From NCBI RefSeq assembly GCF_000374805.1, contig NZ_KB895354.1, forward strand, positions 1-64,000: 64,000 nucleotides of DNA, in the 5' to 3' direction. Under the pieces are notes generated by a model. The model saw nothing but the letters and a program-made list of their open reading frames with translations, did not search any database and had not been told where the DNA came from. This DNA is from Chitiniphilus shinanonensis DSM 23277. Its GTDB lineage: Bacteria > Pseudomonadota > Gammaproteobacteria > Burkholderiales > Chitinibacteraceae. Shown in pieces: positions 8,950 through 16,812 of this stretch. How positions within the stretch are numbered: the first letter of the stretch is position 1; every line of letters begins with the position of its first letter. Position numbers and translations under genes: made by a program.

Positions 8950-9387
8950 TCACTTGATCTCCACCTTGCGCCGGCCCAGTCCCGCGGCCTTCTTCGGCAA
9001 CACCAGCGACAGCACCCCGTTGTCGAAACTGGCCTGGGCGCCGGCGTCGTCGATTTCATGCGCCAGCCGGAAGCTGCGCGAGATGCGCCCGTAGTAGCGC
9101 TCGCTGTGCAGCAGCTTGTCGCCCTCCTTCTTCTCGCTGCTGCGTTTGACCTCGGCGCTCAGCGCGACCAGGTTGCCCTCGATCTGCACTTCGATGTCTT
9201 CCTTGGTCACGCCCGGCAGTTCGGCGTGGACGGTGTAGGCGGCGTCGTCCTCGGTGACGTCCACCTTCACCTGCCCGGCGCCCTCGAAGCCCAGCGGGCG
9301 GTCGAAGAAGCTGCGCACGAACTCGTCCATCGACCGGCGCGGATCGTCCAGCCAGTTTTCCAGATTGCGTCTCACCGGATAGCTCAT
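8950..9387 (-). CDS. Hsp20/alpha-crystallin small heat shock protein
   Basis: A 145-residue small heat shock protein, an ATP-independent holdase. The alpha-crystallin domain covers about residues 38-135: VDVTEDDAAYTVHAELPGV, the conserved FRL (in SFRLAHEIDD) and the GVL (in FDNGVLSLVLPK) before the C-terminal strand. The Shine-Dalgarno AGGAGGA lies just before the ATG at 9387. The leader is roughly 75 nt if the heat-shock-like promoter at 9471-9499 is used. Confidence 0.92.
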   Translation of the reverse strand: MSYPVRRNLENWLDDPRRSMDEFVRSFFDRPLGFEGAGQVKVDVTEDDAAYTVHAELPGVTKEDIEVQIEGNLVALSAEVKRSSEKKEGDKLLHSERYYGRISRSFRLAHEIDDAGAQASFDNGVLSLVLPKKAAGLGRRKVEIK

Positions 9388-9470
9388 GAGTTGGTCCTCC
9401 TATGAGAAAAAAACAAAGGGGCGAATCCAGGCAGGCGCAATCGGCTGCATCGCGCCGCCTCTCACTTTTT

Positions 9471-9499
9471 AATTGGCGTCGTTGCGCTGCGGAATCAAG
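9471..9499 (-). promoter_or_regulatory. Candidate sigma-32 promoter of hsp20
   Basis: On the minus strand CTTGATT (9499-9493) and CGCCAATT (9478-9471) are 14 bp apart. They resemble the sigma-32 elements CTTGAAA and CCCCATnT with the correct spacing. The match is incomplete, so this is a hypothesis supported mainly by the gene it serves. Confidence 0.4.
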
Positions 9500-9658
9500 T
9501 ACTTGGCGGGCCAGCCACCGCTTAGCGGCAGTGCCTGGAGCGGCCTGTGGAGCCCGGCGCAGCGGCACCGGCAAGGCGCACCCGACGCGGACAGCGCAAG
9601 GCGGCGCGACGCGGCCGGGAAGGTTTTGTCGGCGGTGCTTATGACGGGTCGATGCGGT

Positions 9659-9687
9659 TTGGCGGCCGCTGGCCGCGGCGCTACAAT
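9659..9687 (+). promoter_or_regulatory. Candidate sigma-70 promoter of rdgC
   Basis: TTGGCG (9659-9664) and TACAAT (9682-9687) are separated by exactly 17 bp and end 27 nt before the rdgC ATG. Confidence 0.55.
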
Positions 9688-9714
9688 CGCCGGCCGTTTC
9701 AAGAAGGATTCGTC

Positions 9715-10623
9715 ATGCTCTGGTTCCGCAATCTCCAGCTCTATCGCCTGGCCCCCGACCACGCGCTGACCGCCGACAGCATCGCCGACTGCCTGGCCAA
9801 GCGCCCGTGGGTGCCGTGCGGCACGATGGATCTGTCGTCGCAGGGCTGGGTGCCGCCGGCGCCGCACGCGGCCGAGCTGTACGCCTACGCCCAGCAGGAC
9901 GCCGTGCTGGTGGCGCTCAAGACCGAGGAGAAGATCCTGCCCGCCATCGTGGTGCGCCAGGAGGCGGAATACCGCATCGCCCAGATCGAGGCCGAGGAAG
10001 GTCGCAAGGTGGGGCGCAAGGAAGCGAAGGATCTGCGCGACCGCGTGGCCGAGGAACTGCTGCCCAAGGCGTTCACCCGCAGCCGGGTACAACGGGCCAT
10101 CGTCGACCTGCAGGCCGGGCTGGTGATCGTCGACGCCGCGGCGGCCGGCAAGGCCGAGCAGTTGCTGTCGGTGCTGCGCGAGGCGCTGGGCAGCCTGCCC
10201 GCCCGCCTGATCGATACCCAGACCACGCCGCAGACGGCGATGACGCTGTGGCTGGAGACCGCCGACGCCGGCGCCTTCGACCTGGGACAGGATACCGAGC
10301 TGCGCGCGCCCGGCGACGACGGCGCCATCGCGCGCTTCGTGCGCCAGCCGCTGGACAGCGACGAGGTGAAGCAGCATCTGGGCGTCGGCAAGCTGCCGAC
10401 CCGCCTGGCGCTGTCGTGGGAGGACCGCATCGCCTTCCAGCTCACCGACAAGCTGGAACTCAAGCGCGTGACCATGCTCGACGTGCTGCACGACGAACTG
10501 AAGGACGCCGACGCGGCCGACCAGGCGGCGATCTTCGACGGCGGCCTGGCGCTGACCGTGGGCGAACTGCGCAAACTGGTGCCGGCGCTGATCGAGGCGC
10601 TGGGCGGCGAAATGCCGGCCTAG
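9715..10623 (+). CDS. rdgC: Recombination-associated protein RdgC
   Basis: A 302-residue protein, essentially the length of E. coli RdgC, a ring-shaped dimer that binds double-stranded DNA and limits RecA-dependent recombination. The N-terminus MLWFRNLQLYRL and the following CGTMDLSSQGWVPP and KTEEKILPAIVV segments are typical of the family. The ATG at 9715 is preceded by AAGAAGGA. It is transcribed alone and ends before a repeat element and a terminator. Confidence 0.95.
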   Translation: MLWFRNLQLYRLAPDHALTADSIADCLAKRPWVPCGTMDLSSQGWVPPAPHAAELYAYAQQDAVLVALKTEEKILPAIVVRQEAEYRIAQIEAEEGRKVGRKEAKDLRDRVAEELLPKAFTRSRVQRAIVDLQAGLVIVDAAAAGKAEQLLSVLREALGSLPARLIDTQTTPQTAMTLWLETADAGAFDLGQDTELRAPGDDGAIARFVRQPLDSDEVKQHLGVGKLPTRLALSWEDRIAFQLTDKLELKRVTMLDVLHDELKDADAADQAAIFDGGLALTVGELRKLVPALIEALGGEMPA

Positions 10624-10741
10624 CGCGGCAACCCTTCTGGCTGCGCCGCGCGGGGGCGCCGAGCCTCGCTTGCCGTACCCCGTGTACGGTCTGCGTTTCG
10701 CGCGTCTTGCCAGAACCGCTACGCCGGGTTTTGTTCGCCGC
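10624..10741 (+). repeat. REP-like downstream repeat, copy A
   Basis: This segment directly after rdgC shares ordered blocks with 30645-30790 after the DMT gene: CTGGCTGCG-x-CGCGCG, GCCGAG, TTGCCGT and TTTCGCGC-x-TCTTGCCAG, plus GGGTTTTGTTC as an inverted counterpart. Both copies lie between a stop codon and a terminator hairpin. It does not code for a recognisable protein. Confidence 0.6.
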
Positions 10742-10760
10742 GCTTGAGCGTGGCTCGATC

Positions 10761-10793
10761 AAAAAAAGGAGGCGCCGAAGCGCCTCCTTTTTT
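10761..10793. terminator. Bidirectional terminator between rdgC and the Tim44-like gene
   Basis: GGAGGCGCC-GAA-GCGCCTCC (10768-10787) has an A-run before it and a T-run after it. It can therefore stop both the rdgC and the convergent Tim44-like transcripts. Confidence 0.85.
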
Positions 10794-10807
10794 CATGCCT
10801 GGAACGA

Positions 10808-11722
10808 TCAATCGTTCTGCTGGATACCCGCCACCACCCAGCCGTGACGGTCGTCGGTCGGCTTGCTCAGGTGCCAGGTCTCGTCGAACGACGTGGCCGG
10901 GGCGTCCTTCTCCTCGCGGATCAGGCCGGTGAAGCGCACGCTGGCAATGTAGCGGTTGCCTTCCTGCACGCACGCCAGCACGTTGGCGTTGACCTCGACC
11001 ACGTCGGTGGTCTGCGGCGCGCTGCCGCGCTCGGCCAGTTGCAGCTTCACCTCGGCGAACATCTCCGGCGAGGTGAACTCGCGCAGATCGTCCAGGTCGG
11101 CCGCGTCATAGGCGGCTTGCAGGCGGATGAAATTGCGCTTGGCCTCGCGGGCGAAACCCTCGGCGTCGAAGCCCGGCGGCAGGCTGGCGGGCGCGCCGAA
11201 CTGGGCCGACGCCGGCTGCGCGGCGGGTTGCCACACCGGATCGGACGCCGCGCCGCGCATCACCGGCTCGCCGGCGCGGGGCGCCGGTTCGAACGAAGCC
11301 GGTTGCTGCGACTGGCCGGCGTTGGCATACGCGGTCTGCATCGGGTTGGCCGGCGCGCGCGGCTTGGCGCGGTTCATCAGCCAGCGCACCACCACCACGG
11401 CCACCAGCGCCAGCAAGGCCAGCATCACGAAATTGGCCATGCCTTCGCCCATGCCCAGGTGCGAGAACAGCGCGGCCAGGCCCAGACCCGCGGCCAGACC
11501 GGCCAGCGGCCCCATCCACGAGTTCTTGCGCGGCGCGGCGCCCGGGGCCGGCTGCTGCCGGGCGGGGGTTTGATCCACGCTGCGTTGCGGCGCGGCGTCA
11601 CGGCTGTAGGACCGCTGCATGCCGGAGGATTTGCCGCCACCGAAGCGCTTGGCCTCGGCATGGTCGGCAAAGGCGCCCAGGCCGATAAAGACGGCAAACA
11701 CGGCGACCAATAGTCGTTTCAT
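10808..11722 (-). CDS. Tim44-like domain membrane protein
   Basis: A 304-residue protein. A signal peptide (MKRLLVAVFAVFIGLGAFADHAEA) is followed by a low-complexity Arg/Ser/Gln region. A glycine/alanine hydrophobic hairpin and a second membrane segment (about residues 70-115) come next. The C-terminal Tim44-like fold covers about residues 175-300 (FAREAKRNFIRLQAAYDAADLDDLREFTSPEMFAE and DETWHLSKP..GWVVAGIQQ). This architecture is common in betaproteobacteria, and the cellular role is not known. The start at 11722 has a GGAG eight bases upstream. Confidence 0.85.
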   Translation of the reverse strand: MKRLLVAVFAVFIGLGAFADHAEAKRFGGGKSSGMQRSYSRDAAPQRSVDQTPARQQPAPGAAPRKNSWMGPLAGLAAGLGLAALFSHLGMGEGMANFVMLALLALVAVVVVRWLMNRAKPRAPANPMQTAYANAGQSQQPASFEPAPRAGEPVMRGAASDPVWQPAAQPASAQFGAPASLPPGFDAEGFAREAKRNFIRLQAAYDAADLDDLREFTSPEMFAEVKLQLAERGSAPQTTDVVEVNANVLACVQEGNRYIASVRFTGLIREEKDAPATSFDETWHLSKPTDDRHGWVVAGIQQND

Positions 11723-11819
11723 CAATCCAGACTCCTGTTTATGAGAATGCGCGTGTCGATGCGCCCGCGTGCGACACCGGACACGGATGAGAGTTTCATA
11801 TGCCGACGATTTATTTGCC

Positions 11820-12087
11820 AGGGCGAATCGACATTCAAACCTGGGATGCGTTGGTCCGTGGGCCGGATGGCTGCGCGAAGCGCGGCGCGGCAGATAGCCC
11901 TCCTCTCTGCAAGCCGTGCGACAAAGCAGACGCCGGCCCACGGATCAACCCGAAGGGAAGGACGAAGGCCGGGCGCATGGCGGCGTTGTGCCTCGCTTGC
12001 GGGGATGACCTCGCGGCACTCGGCACGCCTTGCCCTGCATCCCGGCCTTCGTCCTTCGCACCCAGGTTTGAAGGTCGATTCGCCCTA
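11820..12087. repeat. MITE-like element, copy 1 (268 bp)
   Basis: The ends are inverted repeats: AGGGCGAATCGACatTCAAACCTGGG at the left and the reverse complement of AGGGCGAATCGACCTTCAAACC at the right. Next to the right end is a stretch also found in copy 2 (CGAAGGCCGGG, CAAGGCGTGCCGAGTG, ATGCGCCCGGC). The extra interior has no transposase. Related copies lie at 27815-27969 and 39721-39766. Confidence 0.8.
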
Positions 12088-12099
12088 AGGCGCGCGGAC

Positions 12100-12150
12100 G
12101 AAAAAACGCCGGTCCCCCGCGCCGCATGGGCTGGCGCGGCAGGGCCGGCA
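12100..12150 (-). terminator. Probable terminator after the 71-aa gene
   Basis: GCCGG...CCGGC encloses a second GC-rich stem (CCGCGCC/GGCGCGG), followed on the minus strand by six T residues (12106-12101). It begins a few bases after the stop of the small gene. Confidence 0.6.
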
Positions 12151-12156
12151 AGTCGC

Positions 12157-12372
12157 TCAATCGGCCCGACGGCTCAGGTCGGGGTCATACAGGGCGCCGG
12201 TTTCATGATCGAAGGGCTTTTGCAGGGACACATCCACCCGGTGAACACCCGGCAGCGCGGACGGTGCATCGAGCACCACGGCGCGGCGGGTCCGGCGCGG
12301 CCTCAGGTCCGCGTGCTGCGGGAACACACTGTGCAGCGATTCGCGGTGATGCAGTGCGGCGGAAAGGCTCAT
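12157..12372 (-). CDS. Small hypothetical protein, 71 aa
   Basis: The ATG at 12372 is preceded by a good GGAGG six bases away, and a terminator-like hairpin follows the stop. The predicted protein is Arg/His-rich in the first half, with RPRRTRR, and ends VDVSLQKPFDHETGALYDPD. I do not recognise it. The expression signals favour a real gene, but coding is unproven. Confidence 0.45.
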   Translation of the reverse strand: MSLSAALHHRESLHSVFPQHADLRPRRTRRAVVLDAPSALPGVHRVDVSLQKPFDHETGALYDPDLSRRAD

Positions 12373-12477
12373 CGCAGACCTCCGGATCGGCCCGGGTCGC
12401 ACCCGGGCGATACGCGCAAGAGACCCACGTATGAGCGCGATGCCCGGCGCGCGTTCCCGCTAGCCGACCGCCGGCCA

Positions 12478-12512
12478 TCAAAAAAAAACGCCCCGCGCAA
12501 GGCAGGGCGTTT
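12478..12512 (-). terminator. Terminator after the ABC permease pair
   Basis: On the minus strand AACGCCCTGC/GCGGGGCGTT forms a hairpin followed by a run of nine T residues. It lies just after the stop of the second permease gene. Confidence 0.88.
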
Positions 12513-12530
12513 ACGGGTGAGGCCGCCGGC

Positions 12531-13364
12531 TCAGGCGCGCGCCGGCAGCGCCTGCGGCGCCAGGAACAGCCGCTGGGTGAAGGCGAAGCCGATGATCACC
12601 GGCACCACCGCCATCACCACCGCCGCCATCACCAGGCTGGTCGATACTGCGAATGGGCCGGTCAGGTCGTTGAACACACCGACCGAGATCGGCAGCTTGG
12701 TGCGGGTGTAGAACACTACCGCCGGCCACAGGTAGTCGTTCCACGCGGTGACCAGGGTGAAGATCGCCAGCGTGCCCACGGCCGGCAGATTGAGCGGCAC
12801 CGCCACCCGCCACAGCACGCGCCATTCGCCGGCGCCGTCGACGCGCGCGGCGTCGATCACCTCGGCGGGCAGTTGCTCGAAGCTCTGCTTCATCAGGAAC
12901 ACACCGAAGGCGCTGGCCAGGTTGGGCAGCACCGCGCCGACGTAGCTGTCGACCAGCCCCAGCCGCGAGATGGTGACGAAGTTGGGCAGGATCGCCACTT
13001 CGGACGGCAGGGTCAGCGTCAGCAGGATGGCGCCGAACAGCAGCCTGCGGCCGGGGAACTCCATCTGCGCCAGCGCGTAGCCGCACGGGATGGTCAGCGC
13101 CAGCACGCCGGCCACCGTGAGCGCCGACAGGATCAGCGAGTTGCCCACGTAGGTGAAGAACGGCATCTCGGCGAACACGCGGTTGAACCAGCCCAGGCCC
13201 GGATCGGTGGGGATGAAGGCGCCGGGGAAGTGCCAGATACCCGACGGATCGGCGGACAGGCCCACCGACAGCGCCCACAGGAACGGGAACACGGTGAACA
13301 GGGCGAACACGCTCATGCCGAGATAGCGCGTGCCGATCAGAGGCCAGCGGGAGGCGCGCATCAT
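12531..13364 (-). CDS. Carbohydrate ABC transporter permease (MalG/UgpE type)
   Basis: A 277-residue inner-membrane permease with six predicted helices and the CUT1-family EAA loop AEVIDAARVDGAGEWRVLWRVAVPL (about residues 165-190). Such proteins pair with a MalF/UgpA-type partner, which is encoded immediately upstream with an ATGA overlap. The start MMRASRWPL lies at that overlap. No ATPase or binding protein is adjacent, so the substrate cannot be assigned. Confidence 0.9.
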   Translation of the reverse strand: MMRASRWPLIGTRYLGMSVFALFTVFPFLWALSVGLSADPSGIWHFPGAFIPTDPGLGWFNRVFAEMPFFTYVGNSLILSALTVAGVLALTIPCGYALAQMEFPGRRLLFGAILLTLTLPSEVAILPNFVTISRLGLVDSYVGAVLPNLASAFGVFLMKQSFEQLPAEVIDAARVDGAGEWRVLWRVAVPLNLPAVGTLAIFTLVTAWNDYLWPAVVFYTRTKLPISVGVFNDLTGPFAVSTSLVMAAVVMAVVPVIIGFAFTQRLFLAPQALPARA

Positions 13365-14248
13365 TCGCTCCGGGTGAACGGGTTGTGCCGGCCCATCAGC
13401 CGCATCTGCAACGCGGCCACCAGCAGGCACACCAGGGTGAACATCAGGCTGGCCGCGCCGGCCACGCCGAAATTGAAGCCGGAGAACGCGGTGCGGTAGA
13501 CGAACAACAACGGCGTCATGGTGTCGCCCTCGCCGCCGGTCAGCACCAGCACCTCCTGGAAGGTCTTGAGGGCGCCGATGGTGGACAGCAGCGTGCACAG
13601 CACCGCCACCGGCGCCAGGAGCGGCCAGGTCACGTGGCGGAAGCGCGCCCAGGTACCGGCGCCATCCAGCATCGCGGCCTCCTGCAACTCGCGCGGCACC
13701 GAGGCCAGTCCCACCAGGTACAGCACCATGTAGTAGCCGACATACTTCCAGAAGCAGAACGCCATCACCGCCACCAGCGACCAGCCGCCGCGCTCCAGCC
13801 AGGGCACGCCCTCGCCGGGCTCCATCAGCCCGACCAGCCCCAGCAGCCAGTTGAGGATGCCTTCATGGTGGAACACGTACTGCCAGACGATGCCGGCGAT
13901 CGACACCGTGATCACCACCGGCAGGTAGTAGGTGGCGCGGAAGAAGGTGATGCCCGGCAGCGGCCGGTGCACCAGCAGCGCGAGGCCCAGCGCGCCGCCC
14001 TGGATCAGCGGCACCGTCAGCAGCAGCAGCATGGAATTGCGCAGCGCGATCTGGAACGCCTGCGAATCGGCCAGCACCAGGAAATTGGCGAAGTCGTTCC
14101 AGGCGGTGTTGCGGCTGGCGATGAAGTAGTCCTGGAACGCGAGCCAGCCATTGAACAGCATCGGCCAGACCGTGAACACGGCGAACACCAGCGCGCAGGG
14201 CGCGACGAACAGGTAGGCGGTGGCGGGATGGACGCCGGGCTTGGCCAT
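13361..14248 (-). CDS. Carbohydrate ABC transporter permease (MalF/UgpA type)
   Basis: A 295-residue CUT1-family permease. The EAA loop is LQEAAMLDGAGTWARFRHVTWPLLAP (about residues 190-215), and the C-terminal NFGVAGAASLMFTLVCLLVAALQ helix is typical of UgpA/LacF-like proteins. It overlaps the partner permease gene by four bases and starts one base before the stop of the 138-aa gene upstream, so the three form one operon. Confidence 0.9.
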   Translation of the reverse strand: MAKPGVHPATAYLFVAPCALVFAVFTVWPMLFNGWLAFQDYFIASRNTAWNDFANFLVLADSQAFQIALRNSMLLLLTVPLIQGGALGLALLVHRPLPGITFFRATYYLPVVITVSIAGIVWQYVFHHEGILNWLLGLVGLMEPGEGVPWLERGGWSLVAVMAFCFWKYVGYYMVLYLVGLASVPRELQEAAMLDGAGTWARFRHVTWPLLAPVAVLCTLLSTIGALKTFQEVLVLTGGEGDTMTPLLFVYRTAFSGFNFGVAGAASLMFTLVCLLVAALQMRLMGRHNPFTRSE

Positions 14249-14249
14249 G

Positions 14250-14666
14250 TCAGTCCTCGATACGCCTGTAGGTTTCGATCAGGTAGCCGTCCACCGGCCC
14301 CAGGCCCAGCCGGGTCAGCGGGTACTCGCCCTCCTGCACCAGGGTGTCGCCGTCCACGCGCACGGTGAAGGCGAGGTCGGCGCCGACGTAGTTGGGATAG
14401 CTGCAGAACTCCACCGACTCCACGTAGCGCTCGCCGTCCAGGGTATAGGTGCCGGCGCCGGCGTCGAAGGATTCAGCCGCCGCCAGCCGGGCTTCCGGCG
14501 TCGGGCCGGTGGGCGGGAACGGCGCGCGTTGCGGCGCGGCGGAGAAGAAGTTGAAACGGCCGGCGCGGATCTCTTTCACCATGTACCGGCCCGCGCCGCA
14601 CGGATAGGTCTTGTCGCCGATGGTGAGATCGGCCGACAACAGCTCCCAACGACCTTCGATTCGCAT
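14250..14666 (-). CDS. Hypothetical 138-aa protein, first gene of the permease operon
   Basis: The ATG at 14666 is chosen because GGGGGAG lies eight bases upstream. The 138-residue product has no signal peptide. It shows a beta-rich, lipocalin/DUF1579-like pattern: EGRWELLSADLTIGD near the N-terminus, DGERYVESVEFCSYPNY in the middle, and VRVDGDTLVQEGEYPL near the end. The fold is an inference. Its one-base overlap with the permease gene suggests a role linked to sensing or handling the transported compound. Confidence 0.6.
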   Translation of the reverse strand: MRIEGRWELLSADLTIGDKTYPCGAGRYMVKEIRAGRFNFFSAAPQRAPFPPTGPTPEARLAAAESFDAGAGTYTLDGERYVESVEFCSYPNYVGADLAFTVRVDGDTLVQEGEYPLTRLGLGPVDGYLIETYRRIED

Positions 14667-14754
14667 TCCGATGCTCCCCCGGTTGGTGACACACAGTTCA
14701 AGCGCGCTGGCGTCGCAAGGCGCCCTGCCAAACGCCGGCGAGGCGGCCACACCG

Positions 14755-14780
14755 GCTTACGATAACGTTTAGCGTCGCCG
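14755..14780. promoter_or_regulatory. Possible LacI-type operator upstream of the permease operon
   Basis: The stretch around ATAACGTTTAG (14762-14772) is a near-palindrome centred on CG, as in LacI-family sites. It lies about 95 nt before the first gene of the permease operon. The support is weak and based on shape only. Confidence 0.25.
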
Positions 14781-14939
14781 AGGCTTTTGCTCAAATTGTC
14801 GAGGCTATGCAAATGACACTTGAAGCGCAGCGTCGGTGCGGTTGCCTGTTGCATCCTTGCAAGAGACATCACGCGGCCGTGGCCGCGCCGATGGCGCCGC
14901 CTGGCGGCCCCGCCGGCCGGCGCACGTAAGGAGACCAAC

Positions 14940-16619
14940 ATGAACCGACTTCGTCGCCGGGCGCTGTGGCTGGCGCCATTACTGCTGCTGATCGCGGTGC
15001 TGGCCGCGCTGGGCTGGCAGCGCTATATCTGGGTGCCCTCCCCGCCACCGCCGCCGACCATCGCCGAGAACACGCCGAAGTCGCGCGTCTACGTGCGCAC
15101 CCCCTACGTGGAGAACTGGGATCAGGTGCCGCTGGCCGAATTCGAGCGCCAAGCGCGCAAGTTTCCCGGCGAGTTGTTCGTCGAGGGGCCGACCCACCGC
15201 AAGCTGATCGCGCTCACCTTCGACGACGGCCCCAGCTGGAATACCTCCAAGCTGCTGGACGTGCTGGCCAAGCACAAGGTGAAGGCCACCTTCTTCTGGC
15301 TCGGCCGCGAAATGGAGCTTTATCCGGACGTGGTGCGCCGCGCCGACCGCGAAGGCCACCTGCTGGGCAACCACACCTGGGATCACCCCGACATCAGCGG
15401 CCTGGACGAAACCACGCTGTGGGATGAGCAGATCGGCGCCACCCAGCAGGTATTCATGGATCTGCTGGGCTATGCCCCGCACCTGATGCGCCCGCCCTAC
15501 GGCCGCGTCGCCGACGCCCAGGTGCCGTTCCTGGCCAAGCACGGGCTGAAGGTGATCCAGTGGTCGGTGGATACCCAGGACTGGAACCGCGCGCGCCAGG
15601 CGTTCGGCAGCCACATGATCGAACGTTTCCTCCAGGACTACAGCCACCCCGAGGGCATCGTGCTGATGCATGACGGCGGCGGCAAGCGCTACAAGACGGT
15701 GGAAGCCGTGGACCGCGCCATCCCGTGGCTGCGCGCCGCCGGCTACGAATTCGTCACCGTCGACGAACTGCTGGGCACCAGGCCCGCGCCCGCCGCCAGC
15801 ACGCCGGCCGAGGCCAGCCGTAACCAATGGGTGCCCGCTCCATCGCTGGGCAAGGTGCCGGAAACCAAACCCAAGACCCGCCAATACGTACGCACGCCAT
15901 TCCTGGAGGACTGGGGTCAGGTGCCGCTGGCCGAACTCGAACGCCAGGCACGCAGGTTCCCCGGGCTGGTGTTCCTGGAAGGCCCGACCCACCGTCGCAA
16001 GGTGGCGCTGACCTTCGACGACGGTCCCAGCCTCTACACCGGGCAATTGCTGGACGTGCTGGCCAAGCACAAGGCCAAGGCCACCTTCTTCTGGCTGGGC
16101 CGCGAAATGGAAAGCTACCCCGAGATGGTGATCCGCGCCGACCGCGAAGGCCATCTGCTGGGCAATCACGGCTGGAACCACGCCGACCTCAGCGACCTGA
16201 ACGACGCCGCGTTGTGGAACGAGCAGATCGGCGCCACCCAGCAGGTGTTCCAGAAGTTGCTGGGCCATGCCCCGCACCTGCTGCGCCCGCCTTACGGCCG
16301 TCTCGCCGACAGCCAGATGGCGCTGCTGAAGCGCCGTGGCTTGAAGGTGATCGACTGGTCGGTGGACACGCAGGACTGGCTCCATGCGCAGACCGGCCTG
16401 GGCAGCCAGTTGATCGAGCGCGCGGTGCAGGATTACGTCCACCCCGAGGCCATCGTGCTGCTGCACGACGGCGGCGGCCACCGCAACCGCACCGTGACCG
16501 CGGTGGACCGGCTGATTCCCTGGCTGCGCAACGCGGGCTACGAGCTGGTCACCGTCGACGAGCTGATCGGCACCCCGCCACCCGGAACGGGAAGGGAGAA
16601 GGGCAACCCCAAATCTTGA
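14940..16619 (+). CDS. Polysaccharide deacetylase with two tandem NodB domains
   Basis: A 559-residue protein anchored by an N-terminal membrane segment (about residues 8-28), with two complete carbohydrate-esterase-4 units. Unit 1 starts near residue 50 and unit 2 near 315, and matching residues are 265 apart. Both keep the catalytic motifs: LTFDDGPS, the metal histidines in NHTWDH and NHGWNH, RPPYGR, SVDTQDW, and MHDGGG or LHDGGG. The family removes acetyl groups from chitooligosaccharides, peptidoglycan or similar polymers. The start has AAGGAG nine bases upstream. The last four codons and the stop are contributed by the inverted-repeat element that begins at 16605. Confidence 0.9.
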   Translation: MNRLRRRALWLAPLLLLIAVLAALGWQRYIWVPSPPPPPTIAENTPKSRVYVRTPYVENWDQVPLAEFERQARKFPGELFVEGPTHRKLIALTFDDGPSWNTSKLLDVLAKHKVKATFFWLGREMELYPDVVRRADREGHLLGNHTWDHPDISGLDETTLWDEQIGATQQVFMDLLGYAPHLMRPPYGRVADAQVPFLAKHGLKVIQWSVDTQDWNRARQAFGSHMIERFLQDYSHPEGIVLMHDGGGKRYKTVEAVDRAIPWLRAAGYEFVTVDELLGTRPAPAASTPAEASRNQWVPAPSLGKVPETKPKTRQYVRTPFLEDWGQVPLAELERQARRFPGLVFLEGPTHRRKVALTFDDGPSLYTGQLLDVLAKHKAKATFFWLGREMESYPEMVIRADREGHLLGNHGWNHADLSDLNDAALWNEQIGATQQVFQKLLGHAPHLLRPPYGRLADSQMALLKRRGLKVIDWSVDTQDWLHAQTGLGSQLIERAVQDYVHPEAIVLLHDGGGHRNRTVTAVDRLIPWLRNAGYELVTVDELIGTPPPGTGREKGNPKS

Positions 16620-16748
16620 AACACAGAGAACACGGAGCGCACAGAGAAACACGGGAGAAAGACAAAACCTTAAGGTTTGCTCTGCCTTGAGGTTTTCTCT
16701 GTGAAACGCCGTGTTCTCTGTGCTCTCTGTGGTTCAAGATGTGGGGTT
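16605..16748. repeat. 144-bp inverted-repeat element, copy 1
   Basis: It begins AACCCCAAATCTTGAAACAC and ends with the inverted form (GTGGTTCAAGATGTGGGGTT), so the whole element can fold on itself. It supplies the deacetylase stop codon. Purine-rich GGGAAGGGAGAAGGG precedes it and matching pyrimidine-rich CCCTTCCC repeats follow, extending the inverted symmetry. Copy 2 is at 18423-18566 and has the same length. Confidence 0.88.
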
Positions 16749-16812
16749 CAGGGGTTGCCCCCTTCCCTCTTCCCCCTTCCCCCTTCCCAAAGGGCGCAAG
16801 CCCTTTCCCCCC

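Larger units (their letters stand above)
9388..9714. other. Intergenic region between divergent hsp20 and rdgC
   Basis: This 327-bp stretch holds the upstream sequences of both genes. Toward hsp20 there is an A/T-rich leader with a strong Shine-Dalgarno sequence and a heat-shock-type promoter candidate. Toward rdgC there is a sigma-70 candidate. I see no coding capacity. Confidence 0.7.

Noticed and set aside
9388-9464. RNA thermometer in the hsp20 leader
   Set aside because: The leader is long and U-rich, but I could not find a convincing pairing that masks AGGAGGA.
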